Positions 1-8,715 of a stretch of DNA of 54,652 nt are shown piece by piece. Position 1 is the stretch's first letter, and every line of letters begins with the position of its first letter. The position numbers and the translations under genes are program-made. The notes under the pieces are model-generated. The model saw only the letters and a list, made by a program, of their open reading frames with translations, was not told where the DNA came from and did not search any database. The stretch spans positions 1-54,652 of the forward strand of contig CALKJA010000195.1 of assembly GCA_937995865.1 (NCBI GenBank). Direction: 5' to 3'. This stretch comes from an uncultured Paracoccaceae bacterium. GTDB lineage: Bacteria; Pseudomonadota; Alphaproteobacteria; Rhodobacterales; Rhodobacteraceae.

Positions 1-471
1 GTGCAAAGTGGTAGAGGATTCACCCGTATGGTCATCCCCCATCGCAACCAGCACACCGCCCAAAGCGGATGTTCCTGCCATATTGGCGTGCCGGAATACA
101 TCGCCTGAACGGTCCACGCCCGGCCCTTTGCCATACCAAAGACCAAAGACGCCTTGATGTTTGCCCTCGCCGCGTAGTTCAGCCTGCTGCGCGCCCCAAA
201 GGGCCGTCGCACTAAGATCCTCGTTCAAGCCGGATTGAAACCTAACTTGGGCGGCTGTGAGGTGCTTTTCAGCGCGTTGCATTTGCATATCAACTGCGCC
301 AAGCGGCGAGCCGCGATAGCCAGTAACGTACCCGGCTGTATCAAAACCGGCCGCTTTATCCCGTGCCCGCTGCATCAACATCAATCGCACCAAAGCCTGG
401 GTGCCATTCAAAAGCACATGCTTTTTGCTCAAATCAAAACGATCATTCAGTGACACGTCTTGAAGGCCCAT
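1..471 (-). CDS. Indolepyruvate ferredoxin oxidoreductase family protein (N-terminal part, truncated by window edge)
   Basis: An open frame of 157 codons runs from an ATG at 469-471 off the left edge, so only the N-terminus is visible. GGGAGGA lies just upstream of the ATG. The residues visible include a GYVTGYRGSPLG stretch and the blocks GLNEDLSATALWG, WYGKGPGVDR and GDVFRHAN. These match my memory of the thiamine-diphosphate half of the long fused IorA-IorB proteins of alphaproteobacteria. The family oxidatively decarboxylates aryl-pyruvates such as indolepyruvate from aromatic amino acids to acyl-CoA, using ferredoxin. The IorB half, iron-sulfur motifs and total length cannot be checked here. 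The gene diverges from a LysR regulator, its plausible controller. Confidence 0.8.
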   Translation of the reverse strand, partial: MGLQDVSLNDRFDLSKKHVLLNGTQALVRLMLMQRARDKAAGFDTAGYVTGYRGSPLGAVDMQMQRAEKHLTAAQVRFQSGLNEDLSATALWGAQQAELRGEGKHQGVFGLWYGKGPGVDRSGDVFRHANMAGTSALGGVLVAMGDDHTGESSTTLH

Positions 472-504
472 AGCTCTTCCTCCCAAAAGCTGTTTAACTC
501 ACGA

Positions 505-525
505 TAGGTCAAAACTGCTGACCTA
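505..525. promoter_or_regulatory. Dyad operator between the divergent oxidoreductase and lysR genes
   Basis: TAGGTCA at 505-511 and TGACCTA at 519-525 form a perfect inverted repeat with a 7-base spacer. It lies 34 bases upstream of the oxidoreductase ATG and about 100 bases upstream of the lysR ATG. LysR proteins bind interrupted dyads, usually with a T-N11-A core, in such divergent intergenic regions. Assignment to this LysR is inference from position and symmetry. Confidence 0.5.
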
Positions 526-627
526 CCAAGTAAAACTTTTGCGCATTGCGTCGCGGCTCTATGCTAGAGGGACTGAAAAGCGCGATTGCACCGTTTATGC
601 GCGATTTTATTGAGTGAGGATGGCCCG

Positions 628-1524
628 ATGGATTGGGACAAATTGCGAATCTTTCATGCTGTGGCAGACGCCGGCAGCCTGACCCATGCCGGAGATGCGC
701 TGCATTTATCGCAATCGGCGGTATCTCGCCAAATCCGCGCATTAGAGGAATCACTGGCCTCAACGCTGTTTCACCGTCATGCCCGTGGGTTGATTCTGAC
801 GGAACAAGGCGAGCTTTTGTTTGATGCCACATCGGCCATGAACAAGAGGCTAGACGCTGCCGCGGCGCGCATCCGCGATGCTGAAGAAGGTGTTTTTGGT
901 GAGTTGCGTGTCACCACGACTATTGGTTTTGGTACGCTGTGGCTTGCGCCGCGTTTGCCCAAATTCTACGAAAAATACCCCGAGATGAGTATCGATCTGA
1001 TGCTGGAAGAGCGTGTGCTTGATTTGCCCATGCGCGAGGCTGACGTGGCAATCCGCATGAAAGAGCCGTCGCAGGCCGATCTGATCCGCAAAAAGCTAAT
1101 GTCGATCCGGATGCGTCTTTACGCAACGCAAAGCTATATCGACAAACACGGAGCGCCCGAGGAGCCCAAGGACATCAGCCATCACCGGCTGATCTGCCAA
1201 TCCACCAAATCGCAACAGGTCGCTGCCGGGGCAAGCCTTGTTCAGAACCTGATGACCCACGACATCCCTTCATTACTTACGGTGAACAACTACTTTGGCG
1301 TGCTTCAAGGTGTGATCAACGATTTGGGTATTGGCGTTCTGCCTGATTATCTGGCGATAGATGACAAACGGCTTATTCCCGTCATGCCAGACGCCGACAG
1401 TGCCGAAGTGCCGGTTTTTCTTGCCTACCCAGAAGAACTGCGCCAATCCAAACGGATCGGGGCCTTCCGTGATTTTGTGCAAGAAGAGATCACAGAAATG
1501 CGGCGACTGCGGCGAGGCGGCTAA
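628..1524 (+). CDS. LysR-family transcriptional regulator
   Basis: The protein has 298 residues, the usual LysR length. An N-terminal winged helix-turn-helix covers about residues 1-60 (GSLTHAGDALHLSQSAVSRQ region). A linker helix follows, then a periplasmic-binding-protein-like co-inducer domain to the end. I chose the ATG at 628 because the family starts with a short MDWDKLRIF-type leader and AGGA lies at 617-620. A GTG 14 codons earlier is open but has no good ribosome site. It is transcribed away from the truncated indolepyruvate oxidoreductase gene, with a dyad between them, so it probably controls that gene and itself. The inducer cannot be read from sequence. Confidence 0.88.
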   Translation: MDWDKLRIFHAVADAGSLTHAGDALHLSQSAVSRQIRALEESLASTLFHRHARGLILTEQGELLFDATSAMNKRLDAAAARIRDAEEGVFGELRVTTTIGFGTLWLAPRLPKFYEKYPEMSIDLMLEERVLDLPMREADVAIRMKEPSQADLIRKKLMSIRMRLYATQSYIDKHGAPEEPKDISHHRLICQSTKSQQVAAGASLVQNLMTHDIPSLLTVNNYFGVLQGVINDLGIGVLPDYLAIDDKRLIPVMPDADSAEVPVFLAYPEELRQSKRIGAFRDFVQEEITEMRRLRRGG

Positions 1525-1593
1525 AAGCGACCAAGCCTGTGTTTCAAGCTTCAGCCATGCACGGAATGCATAGCGGCCTTGTTCTTGTGCATC

Positions 1594-1622
1594 TTGCTGG
1601 AAATTTGGGCAGCCCCTATATC
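1594..1622 (+). promoter_or_regulatory. Sigma-70-type promoter for a candidate small RNA
   Basis: TTGCTG (1594-1599) and TATATC (1617-1622) are separated by exactly 17 bases, a near-ideal housekeeping promoter layout. Transcription would start near 1629. No reading frame of any length follows before the terminator at 1675-1713, so the promoter points to a non-coding transcript. Confidence 0.55.
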
Positions 1623-1628
1623 CTAACT

Positions 1629-1713
1629 CGAAGGCGCTGAGATACGCCCCTTCAACCTCCCTGTTGGACTTGCGCCGGGTCGATCACATTTGTGATTGCC
1701 CGGCTTTTTTTTT
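1629..1713 (+). ncRNA. Candidate small RNA with a CUCCCU loop and Rho-independent terminator
   Basis: About 85 bases lie between a good promoter and a strong terminator in a stretch without genes. Three structures can be drawn. A first hairpin pairs GAAGG (1630-1634) with CCTTC (1649-1653). A second pairs CAAC (1653-1656) with GTTG (1663-1666) and presents CTCCCT in its loop, complementary to Shine-Dalgarno sequences. The third is the terminator. C-rich loops of this type occur in trans-acting alphaproteobacterial sRNAs (for example the CcsR RNAs of Rhodobacter). The first two hairpins share C1653, so they may compete. An alternative is a long purL leader with an attenuator, but the 196 bases and repeat before purL argue against it. 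Confidence 0.5.
1675..1713 (+). terminator. Rho-independent terminator of the candidate sRNA
   Basis: CCGGG (1675-1679) plus GATCACA (1682-1688) pair with TGTGATT (1691-1697) plus CCCGG (1699-1703), with one bulge and wobble pairs. Nine T residues follow at 1705-1713. It is one of the strongest intrinsic terminators in the window. It could also end lysR transcripts. Confidence 0.8.
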
Positions 1714-1770
1714 GGTTGAAAGCGGTGCGGACACGCGTTCCCAGCCGGTTTCATTTGAGGTCAGGCAAGG

Positions 1771-1838
1771 CGGCGCGCTGCGCGCGCCGGTGGGGGCTTT
1801 GCCCCCTCTCCCCCAAAAGGTATTTTTAGAAAGATGAA
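1771..1838 (+). repeat. Dispersed GC-rich palindromic repeat, copy A
   Basis: The element has two short hairpins (a GGCGCGC/GCGCGCC arm pair and GGGGGC-TTT-GCCCCC at 1792-1806), then CCCCCAAAAGGTATTTTT and an AGAAAGATGAA end. A second copy in opposite orientation lies at 37572-37637. It has the same order of parts and the nearly identical tail GGTATTTTCGGAAAGATGAA. I recall similar elements scattered between genes in Rhodobacterales genomes. The rest of 1714-1908 holds nothing else recognisable apart from the purL leader. Confidence 0.7.
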
Positions 1839-1908
1839 TGGCAGGGTTTTCTGACCTTCCACCCTAGGGCTGCATACCTTAGAACGCCGCGCAACAGCGG
1901 GGACAATC

Positions 1909-4083
1909 ATGCAAGAACCAGCCATCACACCAGATCTTATCGCGGCACATGGGCTTTCACCTGACGAGTATGACGTGATCCTAGGCATCATTGATCGCGA
2001 GCCGACCTTTACGGAGCTGGGAATTTTTTCCGCGATGTGGAATGAGCATTGCTCGTATAAGTCGTCAAAGAAATGGTTGCGAACACTGCCGACCGAAGGC
2101 CCACAAGTGATTTGCGGCCCCGGTGAAAATGCGGGTGTGGTGGACATTGGCGAAGGTCCGGACGGTCAAAAAATGGCCGTGATCTTTAAAATGGAAAGCC
2201 ACAACCACCCGTCCTATATTGAGCCCTATCAAGGAGCGGCGACCGGTGTTGGCGGCATTTTGCGCGATGTCTTTACTATGGGCGCGCGGCCTGTGGCGGC
2301 GATGAATTCGCTGTCTTTTGGGGCGCCTGACCATCCTAAGACCAAATCTCTTGTATCCGGTGTTGTGGCTGGCGTTGGCGGCTATGGGAATTGCTTTGGT
2401 GTGCCCACCGTTGGGGGCGAGGTGCGCTTTGATCCGGCTTATAACGGCAATTGTCTGGTGAATGCGTTTGCCGCGGGCCTTGCTGATGCTGACAAGATTT
2501 TTTACTCAGCCGCATCCGGCGTGGGGATGCCAGTCGTGTATTTAGGTGCAAAGACTGGCCGGGATGGCGTAGGCGGGGCCACAATGGCCTCGGCCGAGTT
2601 TGACGATACGATCGAAGACAAGCGCCCCACGGTCCAAGTCGGCGACCCCTTCACCGAAAAGCGATTAATGGAAGCCACTTTGGAGCTGATGGAAACCGGG
2701 GCTGTGATCTCGATTCAGGATATGGGGGCCGCTGGCCTGACCTGTTCAGCTGTGGAAATGGGCGACAAAGGTGGGTTGGGTGTAAAGCTCAACCTTGAGG
2801 ATGTGCCGCAGCGCGAAACCAACATGACCGCCTATGAAATGATGCTGAGCGAATCTCAAGAACGGATGCTCATGGTGCTCAAGCCGGAGCTTGAGGATGA
2901 GGCCCGTGCGGTGTTTGACAAATGGGATCTGGATTTCGCCATTGTTGGCGAGACGCTGCCCGAGGATCGTTTTTTGATCGTTCACAATGGCGAGGTTAAG
3001 GCCGACCTGCCCTTGTCCAAACTCTCCTCGACGGCCCCAGAATATGACCGCCCGTGGGAACCCACGCCCGCGGCGCCACCTTTGGAAGATGTGCCAAATA
3101 TTGATCCGGTTGATGGGCTGCGCGCGCTTCTTTCTTCGCCAAATTACGCGTCCAAGGCATGGGTCTATGAGCAATATGACACCCAAGTTATGGCCGATAC
3201 CTTACGCACCCCCGGCATGGGAGCAGGTGTAATTCGCGTTCATGGGACATCAAAAGCGCTTGCCTTTACGTCCGATGTCACGCCGCGCTACGTGCAGGCA
3301 AATCCGGTCGAAGGTGGCAAGCAGGCCGTCGCCGAGGCATATCGCAACCTGACCGCCGTTGGTGCGCGCCCTCTGGCGACCACCGATAACATGAATTTCG
3401 GCAACCCGGAAAAGCCACGCATCATGGGCCAATTTGTGGGGGCGATCCAAGGGATCGGTGCCGCTGTTGAGGCGCTGAATATGCCAATCGTTTCGGGCAA
3501 CGTTTCACTTTACAACGAAACCGATGGTGAGCCGATCCTTCCAACCCCAACGATTGGCGCTGTTGGGCTGATCGACAATATCGAAGATATGATCTGCCGC
3601 ATTGCGCGCGAAGGCCATCTGGCGCTTGTCGTAGGCACAACTTCTGGGCATCTTGGCCGGTCTGCGATCTTGGCCGAAGTGTTTAACCGCGAAGATGGCG
3701 ACGCCCCCCATGTTGATCTTGAGGCCGAAAAAGCCGCCGGTGATTTTATCCGCGCGCAGGCTCAATGGATCGACGCCTGTACCGATCTTGCGGATGGCGG
3801 GCTTGCTCTTGCTGCCTTTGAAATGGCCGAGGCCGCAGATGTGGGTATCACGCTTGATGCGGCCGATACCCCAACCCTTTTTGGTGAGGATCAAGGGCGC
3901 TACTTGATTGCCACGTCTTTTGACAAAGCTGAGGCCCTAATGATCGCGGCCGGCCAAGCCGGCGTTGTGCTTGAGACTGTGGGCCGTTTCACAGGGTCAA
4001 ATGTTGTAATGGGTGGGTCAGTCGCCCCGCTTGCAGAGCTGCGCGAGGTCTTCCAAACCAGTTTTGCAGTAGCAGTCGGATAA
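1909..4083 (+). CDS. purL: Phosphoribosylformylglycinamidine synthase subunit PurL
   Basis: PurL makes FGAM from FGAR, ATP and ammonia in de novo purine synthesis. At 724 residues this is the small form, which needs separate PurS and PurQ subunits; neither is in the window. The FGAM-synthase signature is seen as NEHCSYKSS (H47 region) and [19 protein letters not shown] (about residues 95-113). Two AIR-synthase-like halves are visible. The first contains the glycine-rich GATMAS segment. The second begins near residue 420 with the GNVSLYNET block. The start is the ATG at 1909. Its upstream region contains a dispersed repeat and, further away, a candidate sRNA. It appears to be transcribed alone. 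Confidence 0.96.
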   Translation: MQEPAITPDLIAAHGLSPDEYDVILGIIDREPTFTELGIFSAMWNEHCSYKSSKKWLRTLPTEGPQVICGPGENAGVVDIGEGPDGQKMAVIFKMESHNHPSYIEPYQGAATGVGGILRDVFTMGARPVAAMNSLSFGAPDHPKTKSLVSGVVAGVGGYGNCFGVPTVGGEVRFDPAYNGNCLVNAFAAGLADADKIFYSAASGVGMPVVYLGAKTGRDGVGGATMASAEFDDTIEDKRPTVQVGDPFTEKRLMEATLELMETGAVISIQDMGAAGLTCSAVEMGDKGGLGVKLNLEDVPQRETNMTAYEMMLSESQERMLMVLKPELEDEARAVFDKWDLDFAIVGETLPEDRFLIVHNGEVKADLPLSKLSSTAPEYDRPWEPTPAAPPLEDVPNIDPVDGLRALLSSPNYASKAWVYEQYDTQVMADTLRTPGMGAGVIRVHGTSKALAFTSDVTPRYVQANPVEGGKQAVAEAYRNLTAVGARPLATTDNMNFGNPEKPRIMGQFVGAIQGIGAAVEALNMPIVSGNVSLYNETDGEPILPTPTIGAVGLIDNIEDMICRIAREGHLALVVGTTSGHLGRSAILAEVFNREDGDAPHVDLEAEKAAGDFIRAQAQWIDACTDLADGGLALAAFEMAEAADVGITLDAADTPTLFGEDQGRYLIATSFDKAEALMIAAGQAGVVLETVGRFTGSNVVMGGSVAPLAELREVFQTSFAVAVG

Positions 4084-4155
4084 ACCAAATCAAGATCTAG
4101 GGCACCGTTTGCCGTGCGAAACAGCGCTCTAGGATCGAAAATCGATATGCATCAC

Positions 4156-4188
4156 TTGTGTATTGGTTGTGCATCGATTGTGCATGCG
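4156..4188. repeat. Three 11-base direct repeats upstream of bolA
   Basis: TTGTGTATTGG, TTGTGCATCGA and TTGTGCATGCG start at 4156, 4167 and 4178, exactly 11 bases apart. This puts each TTGTG on the same face of the helix, about 80 to 115 bases before the bolA ATG. Such phasing is typical of a cooperative protein-binding site. The regulator is unknown. The BolA-Grx4 context makes an iron-status regulator attractive, but this is inference. Confidence 0.45.
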
Positions 4189-4270
4189 GCGTTTCAGGCG
4201 CATTGCCTCCCTTGCAGCGGATAGATGCGCGCTCTACATCTAGGGAAACGCCGTGCAACGGAGCCAAAAC

Positions 4271-4507
4271 ATGCCCATCACAGCCCGCGAAATCGAAGAT
4301 CTGATCCGTGAAGACTTCCCAGCAGCCCAAATCGAGGTTCAAGGCGATGATGGCGCGCATTTTGCAGCGACCGTGATCGACGAGAGCTTTCGAGGCAAGA
4401 ACCGCGTGCAGCAGCAACGTGCAGTCTATGCATCGCTCAAGGGCGCAATGGATGGGCCCAATGGTGCTTTACACGCGCTGGCCCTCACCACACGTGCGCC
4501 GGAGTAA
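4271..4507 (+). CDS. bolA: BolA family protein
   Basis: A 78-residue protein with the BolA fold signature: an N-terminal helix, H30 in the GDDGAHF block, RVQQQRAVY in the helix, and H68 in ALHALAL near the end. BolA proteins bind [2Fe-2S] clusters together with monothiol glutaredoxins and act in iron-sulfur handling or iron regulation. I chose the ATG at 4271, preceded by CGGAG at 4258-4262, over a GTG six codons upstream. The CGFS glutaredoxin gene lies 270 bases downstream with one small membrane-protein gene between, matching the known BolA-Grx partnership. Three phased 11-base repeats lie upstream. Confidence 0.92.
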   Translation: MPITAREIEDLIREDFPAAQIEVQGDDGAHFAATVIDESFRGKNRVQQQRAVYASLKGAMDGPNGALHALALTTRAPE

Positions 4508-4516
4508 CAGCCAGCC

Positions 4517-4786
4517 ATGGAACCAATGAGCGGCGCTGTTTTTATTACCATTGTTTCCAGTGCGATCCTTGTGATCCTCGTTGGCCGCGCGATCTATGTC
4601 GTGCGCAGCGAAGGCGGAAAACGCGAGCGTGGCGCATTGCCTGGCAAAGGCGAGCATACGATCAACGCCGAATATAGCTCTGGGCTTTCTGGCCATTCCA
4701 CCACTTATAAAATCCCGCGCGATCCACAGGCCTATGCCCGCCGCTTCGTGCCTCCATCCCAAAGGGAAAAGACTGATGACCGCTGA
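4517..4786 (+). CDS. Small single-pass membrane protein of unknown function
   Basis: The 89-residue protein has one hydrophobic helix (about residues 7-25, [16 protein letters not shown]) followed by a basic, then polar cytoplasmic tail. It starts 9 bases after the bolA stop and overlaps grxD by 11 bases (4776-4786), so the three are very likely co-translated. I do not recognise a family. Its position suggests a link to BolA/Grx4 biology, such as membrane anchoring, or simply a passenger gene. Confidence 0.75.
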   Translation: MEPMSGAVFITIVSSAILVILVGRAIYVVRSEGGKRERGALPGKGEHTINAEYSSGLSGHSTTYKIPRDPQAYARRFVPPSQREKTDDR

Positions 4787-5135
4787 ACAAACCATTGAAA
4801 CGACAATCAAATCCAATGACGTGGTGCTTTTCATGAAAGGCACAAAGTCCATGCCACAATGCGGATTCTCATCGCGGGTGGCGGGTGTTTTGAACTACAT
4901 GGGCGTCGAGTTTGAAGATGTAAATGTGTTGGCAGATGACGGCATCCGTCAAGGCATCAAGGATTTCTCTGACTGGCCAACAATCCCTCAGCTTTACGTC
5001 AAAGGCGAATTTGTGGGTGGTTGTGACATCATCACCGATATGACGCTGTCAGGTGAGCTCGACACACTGTTCTCTGAAAATGGCGTAGGTTTTGACAAAG
5101 ACGCAGCCGACAAGATCCGCGAAGCAAACGGCTAA
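4776..5135 (+). CDS. grxD: Monothiol glutaredoxin (Grx4/GrxD type)
   Basis: 119 residues with the monothiol active site CGFS at 29-32. The glutathione-binding K21, the WPTIP loop (67-71) and GGCD (81-84) are all present. Family members bind a bridging [2Fe-2S] cluster with glutathione, transfer clusters and pair with BolA. The ATG at 4776 begins inside the preceding membrane-protein gene. Transcription ends at the hairpin 5177-5203, which is shared with the facing zapA gene. Confidence 0.95.
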   Translation: MTAEQTIETTIKSNDVVLFMKGTKSMPQCGFSSRVAGVLNYMGVEFEDVNVLADDGIRQGIKDFSDWPTIPQLYVKGEFVGGCDIITDMTLSGELDTLFSENGVGFDKDAADKIREANG

Positions 5136-5176
5136 GCGCTTAGATCAAGCTGCCCCCCCCTCGCGCGAAAGTTCTC

Positions 5177-5203
5177 AAAAAGCAGCCTAACCGGCTGCTT
5201 TTT
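5177..5203. terminator. Bidirectional terminator between grxD and zapA
   Basis: AAAAAGCAGCC (5177-5187) and GGCTGCTTTTT (5193-5203) form a perfect 11-bp stem with a 5-base loop and a T tract on each strand. The minus-strand side encodes the last zapA codons, and the zapA stop codon (5187-5189) reaches into the loop. The element therefore is partly coding and serves both converging genes. Confidence 0.85.
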
Positions 5204-5582
5204 CTTCAATTTCTGACGCGATAGCCTCGGCCCGTGCGGCAAGCTCTGCCATGCTTTCGCTGACCGCAGCCGGTATAACAGGCACCTCAATACGCTCAGG
5301 CACGGGCGCAGGTTTGTCTTGAAGCTCGCTAATCAGAGCATCGCGGCGAGAGAGCTTGTCTTCGGCCTCGCGCAGTCTGTCTTCGCCGGCGGCGGTGCGG
5401 TCTGCAAGCATGAGACCGGCCATCAAGAGCATCCGAGATTCCGGAATGCGGCCAATCTGCTCGGTCAGCACTGTCGCTTCTTTATCAAGCATCGCTGCGG
5501 CGGCTTGAAGGTAATGCTCTTCACCCTCTTGGCAGGCCACTTCAAACGTGCGCCCCCCGATTGTGATCATGATCTCAGGCAT
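5187..5582 (-). CDS. zapA: Cell division protein ZapA
   Basis: 131 residues. The N-terminal 60 or so match ZapA (MITIGGRTFEVAC followed by a helix with LQAAAAMLDKE, then a long helix SRMLLMAGLMLADR). ZapA binds FtsZ at the division site and bundles its filaments. The remaining C-terminal half is a heptad-like, acidic helical tail with a proline-rich break near 85-100. It overlaps the upstream coiled-coil gene by 8 bases (5575-5582), so the two are probably translationally coupled. Its 3' end lies inside the shared terminator. Confidence 0.9.
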   Translation of the reverse strand: MPEIMITIGGRTFEVACQEGEEHYLQAAAAMLDKEATVLTEQIGRIPESRMLLMAGLMLADRTAAGEDRLREAEDKLSRRDALISELQDKPAPVPERIEVPVIPAAVSESMAELAARAEAIASEIEEKAAG

Positions 5583-6108
5583 TGGTATCGGCCTCCTTGA
5601 CCAGCGGTTCCATCAGCGACAACAGATCGCCAATCTCATTGGCATCTTGCGCCCGCTCAGCGCGCAACGCCTCAAGCTCTGCCATCATAGCTCGGTTGAT
5701 AAGATGCGGTTCACTGAGCCCATCCGCCGTTGCTTTTTGAAGCGTTTCAAGGGCTTGGCGCAAATCCTCGGAACTGCGGCGTAACCGAGCCGTCTGACGC
5801 TCAGCTTCGCCAAGAGCGGCTTTGCTGCTGGCCAATTCTGTTTCAAGCTGTTCGACTCGCCCTTCTTGCTTGCGGCGAATCTGCTTTACGCGTTGCTCAA
5901 GCTGAGCGTTTGCAGTGCGCTCATCCTCCAGTTCGATCCGTAACCGCGCGAGTTCTCCGGCGTCCGCGTCATCGGGCTCAGGTGCCGTCTCCACCACTGG
6001 CTCTGGAGCAACGGCTGGAGCCGGTGTGTCCGGCCAGAGCGCAAGCCCGGCGCTGATCCGTCCGAGAGCCTGCACCAGACGGGCCTCATATTGGGAAATG
6101 TCGCTCAT
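5575..6108 (-). CDS. Coiled-coil protein encoded with ZapA
   Basis: 177 residues. A short N-terminal segment (MSDISQYEARLVQALGRIS) is followed by a proline/glutamate linker to about residue 45. A long alanine/glutamate/arginine-rich coiled coil then runs from about 50 to 120, and there is a second helical segment at the C-terminus. No catalytic motif or membrane segment is seen. Overlap with zapA indicates joint production. Alphaproteobacteria often have a small coiled-coil gene here, and E. coli ZapA works with the coiled-coil ZapB, so a ZapB-like division role is plausible but unproven. Confidence 0.78.
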   Translation of the reverse strand: MSDISQYEARLVQALGRISAGLALWPDTPAPAVAPEPVVETAPEPDDADAGELARLRIELEDERTANAQLEQRVKQIRRKQEGRVEQLETELASSKAALGEAERQTARLRRSSEDLRQALETLQKATADGLSEPHLINRAMMAELEALRAERAQDANEIGDLLSLMEPLVKEADTNA

Positions 6109-6346
6109 ACCGCCCTCCTCACGGATCCGCAGCTATTGGGTGCTTTGCGCGAATCGTCTTTGCGTTTCACTTAGACTAGGCCAAGCCGGGCCAAAGGCGC
6201 AAATGGCTCGGGGCGGTTTCTGCTCAAGGTGTTAGCTTGCGACCTTCACCCATCCGTAAAGCCGCCTTAGCACAGCAAGCTTGAACTTCGCCCGGCCTTT
6301 GATACACCGCGCTAAATACTAAAACACATTGAACTTGGAGCCCCGC

Positions 6347-8362
6347 ATGGACCTAACAGCACTGGCCGCCCAGAACCCCGAACATTGGCGGCGCGCAGCC
6401 GCCATCCGGGCGCTTACACTCGACGCTGTCGCTACGGCCAATTCCGGCCATTCCGGCATGGCGATGGGGATGGCAGATGTCGCCACGGTCCTGTTTGAAA
6501 AGCACATGGTTTTTGACGCGGCCGCACCTGATTGGGCGGACCGGGATCGGTTCATTCTTTCTGCGGGCCACGGCTCGATGCTGCTTTACTCCCTGCTGCA
6601 CCTGACCGGCTACGAGGATTTCCCGCTGGAGCAGATCAAGAACTTTCGCCAGTGGGGCGCATATACGGCTGGGCATCCGGAGTATGGCCATGGCCGCGGT
6701 GTAGAAGTAACGACCGGCCCACTAGGACAAGGTCTTTCTAACTCTGTTGGCTTTGCAATGGCCGAAGAAGTGCTGCGCGCACGCTGGGGTGCCAAGGTAC
6801 AGGACCACTACACATATGTGATCGCCGGTGACGGCTGCCTAATGGAAGGTGTAAGCCAAGAAGCGATTGGACTCGCTGGCCGGCAGGAGCTGTCCAAACT
6901 CATCGTGTTCTGGGACAACAACAACATCACCATCGACGGCACTGTCGATCTTGCTGATCGCACCGATCAAGTAGCGCGGTTCAAAGCTTCTGGCTGGGAT
7001 GTGCAAGAAATTGACGGCCATGACCCTATTGCTATCGATGCGGCAATTACAGCTGCAAAGAAGACCAAAACACCGTCGATGATTGCGTGTAAAACGCATA
7101 TCGCGCTGGGTCACGCAGCGCAGGACACTTCTAAGGGTCACGGCGCACTCACGGATCAAGACCAGCTTGAAGCCGCGAAGCGCGCTTACGGTTGGGAACA
7201 CGGCGCATTTGTTATTCCGGCTGACATCAAATCCGAGTGGGAAGCGATTGGCGCACGCGGAGCGCAAGCCCACGGCGAATGGCAAGCACAGTTCGAAAAG
7301 CTCTCTGCAGCGAAACAGGCTGAGTTCACTCGCATTTTTGCGCTTGAAACACCAAAGAAGCTGAGTGCGACGGTCAAGGCATTCAAAAAGCAAGTGAGCG
7401 AAACGCAGCCAAAGATGGCGACGCGTAAAGCTTCGGAAATGGCGCTGGAAGTGCTGAACCCGATTATGCAGGAAACGGTGGGTGGTTCTGCGGACCTCAC
7501 AGGCTCAAATAACACCAAAACCTCTGATATGGGTGTCCACACACCAGAAAACCGCGCAGGTCGCTACGTGCATTTCGGAATCCGAGAGCATGGTATGGCC
7601 GCTGCGATGAACGGCATGGTCTTGCACGGTGGTATTCGCCCCTATGGCGGCACGTTCATGTGCTTTACTGATTACGCACGCGGCGCCATCCGCCTATCGG
7701 CGCTTATGGCGGTGCCAACCGTTTACGTGATGACCCATGATTCTATCGGGCTGGGCGAAGATGGCCCAACGCACCAACCGATTGAGCATTTGGCAATTCA
7801 CCGTGCGACGCCAAACACCAATCTCTACCGGCCTGCGGATGCAATTGAGACGGCTGAAGCTTGGGAATTGGCGCTAAGCGAAAAGACCACGCCTTCGGTA
7901 TTGGCTTTGTCCCGTCAGGGTCTGCCCACTGTACGTACAGAGCACACAACAGCGAACCTGACCGCCAAAGGCGCATACGTGTTGGCTGAGGCCGAGGGAA
8001 AACGGCAGGTCATTTTGATGGCGACAGGGTCCGAGGTCGCCATTGCAATGGCCGCGCGGGATCTTCTGCAGGCAGAAGGTATTGGAACGCGGGTGGTCTC
8101 AATGCCATGCTGGGAACTCTTCGAACAGCAGGACGACAAGTATCGCCGCAAAGTTCTGCCTGCCGGTCCAGTGCGTGTTGCTGTTGAGGCTGCCATCCGA
8201 TTTGGTTGGGATCGTTGGCTCTATGGCGAGCGCGGGCGCCGCGAAAAGGGTGCGTTTGTGGGCATGCACGGATTTGGCGCCTCTGCCCCTGCGGGCGAAC
8301 TCTATGAGCAATTCGGCATCACTGCCGAGGCTACTGCGAAAGCTGCAAAAGACATGCTGTAA
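6347..8362 (+). CDS. tkt: Transketolase
   Basis: 671 residues, full length for transketolase. This enzyme moves two-carbon units between ketose and aldose phosphates in the pentose phosphate and Calvin pathways using thiamine diphosphate. Seen are the substrate histidines H35 (NSGHSG) and H75 (AGHGS), the GDG(C)...NN-type ThDP/Mg site (G161-D162-G163 with NNN at 191-193), the pyrimidine domain [10 protein letters not shown], and the C-terminal [12 protein letters not shown] phosphate loop. The ATG at 6347 has GGAG at 6337-6340. A TTG six codons earlier is open but has no ribosome site. A TGTTAGC half-site (6230-6236) resembles the gap operators downstream. The gene ends at a terminator, so gap1 has its own promoter. 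Confidence 0.96.
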   Translation: MDLTALAAQNPEHWRRAAAIRALTLDAVATANSGHSGMAMGMADVATVLFEKHMVFDAAAPDWADRDRFILSAGHGSMLLYSLLHLTGYEDFPLEQIKNFRQWGAYTAGHPEYGHGRGVEVTTGPLGQGLSNSVGFAMAEEVLRARWGAKVQDHYTYVIAGDGCLMEGVSQEAIGLAGRQELSKLIVFWDNNNITIDGTVDLADRTDQVARFKASGWDVQEIDGHDPIAIDAAITAAKKTKTPSMIACKTHIALGHAAQDTSKGHGALTDQDQLEAAKRAYGWEHGAFVIPADIKSEWEAIGARGAQAHGEWQAQFEKLSAAKQAEFTRIFALETPKKLSATVKAFKKQVSETQPKMATRKASEMALEVLNPIMQETVGGSADLTGSNNTKTSDMGVHTPENRAGRYVHFGIREHGMAAAMNGMVLHGGIRPYGGTFMCFTDYARGAIRLSALMAVPTVYVMTHDSIGLGEDGPTHQPIEHLAIHRATPNTNLYRPADAIETAEAWELALSEKTTPSVLALSRQGLPTVRTEHTTANLTAKGAYVLAEAEGKRQVILMATGSEVAIAMAARDLLQAEGIGTRVVSMPCWELFEQQDDKYRRKVLPAGPVRVAVEAAIRFGWDRWLYGERGRREKGAFVGMHGFGASAPAGELYEQFGITAEATAKAAKDML

Positions 8363-8392
8363 CGCTGCGACGTTCAGCACATTTAGAAACGG

Positions 8393-8423
8393 AAAGGCCG
8401 GGAATATCGCCCGGCCTTTTTTT
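8393..8423 (+). terminator. Terminator of tkt
   Basis: AAAGGCCGGG (8393-8402) pairs perfectly with CCCGGCCTTT (8410-8419) across a 7-base loop, and the T run extends to 8423. Confidence 0.88.
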
Positions 8424-8583
8424 ATGGCGTTTAGGTCTTTGGGCCGTTGCCACACTTGAGGCCACAATACTTCCATTTATTTGGGAGCACCTAGCTTTTG
8501 GCGGGTGAGGCTTTGTCGGGGGAAAACCTACGCGAACACCTCAGCGCAATAAGTTGACGGGTTGCCATGCCAGCGATGTTCGG

Positions 8584-8616
8584 TGTTAGCGTTATCATTA
8601 CATGTTTCCGCTAACA
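8584..8616. promoter_or_regulatory. Tandem LacI-type operators upstream of gap1
   Basis: TGTTAGCGTTATCA (8584-8597) and TGTTTCCGCTAACA (8603-8616) are both CG-centred imperfect palindromes of the form TGTTAGCGCTAACA, with centres 19 bases apart. Their outer halves also make a perfect 10-bp inverted repeat (8582-8591 with 8609-8618). Related sites precede gap2 and the DUF1127 gene. A LacI-family controller of central carbon genes (CceR) is described in Rhodobacter, and the sites look like what it would bind. That link is from memory. The rest of 8424-8715 holds no gene. Confidence 0.6.
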
Positions 8617-8715
8617 CCTTGGAATTAAATCATTTTCGACCTTCTCAGACAAGCTTGTGCCTGTTACCCAACGGCAAGATGGCGGACTTTGGATGTCTAG
8701 TAGGGAGCATGTGCG

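Noticed and set aside
1629..1713. TPP riboswitch, suggested by a CTGAGATAC string followed by AACCT
   Set aside because: The second aptamer arm (CTGATC...GCCAGCG-type) and its pairing are missing, and no thiamine gene follows. The string lies within a simple hairpin.
1629..1713. 6S RNA (ssrS)
   Set aside because: Too short (about 85 bases) and without the long closing stem and large central bubble.
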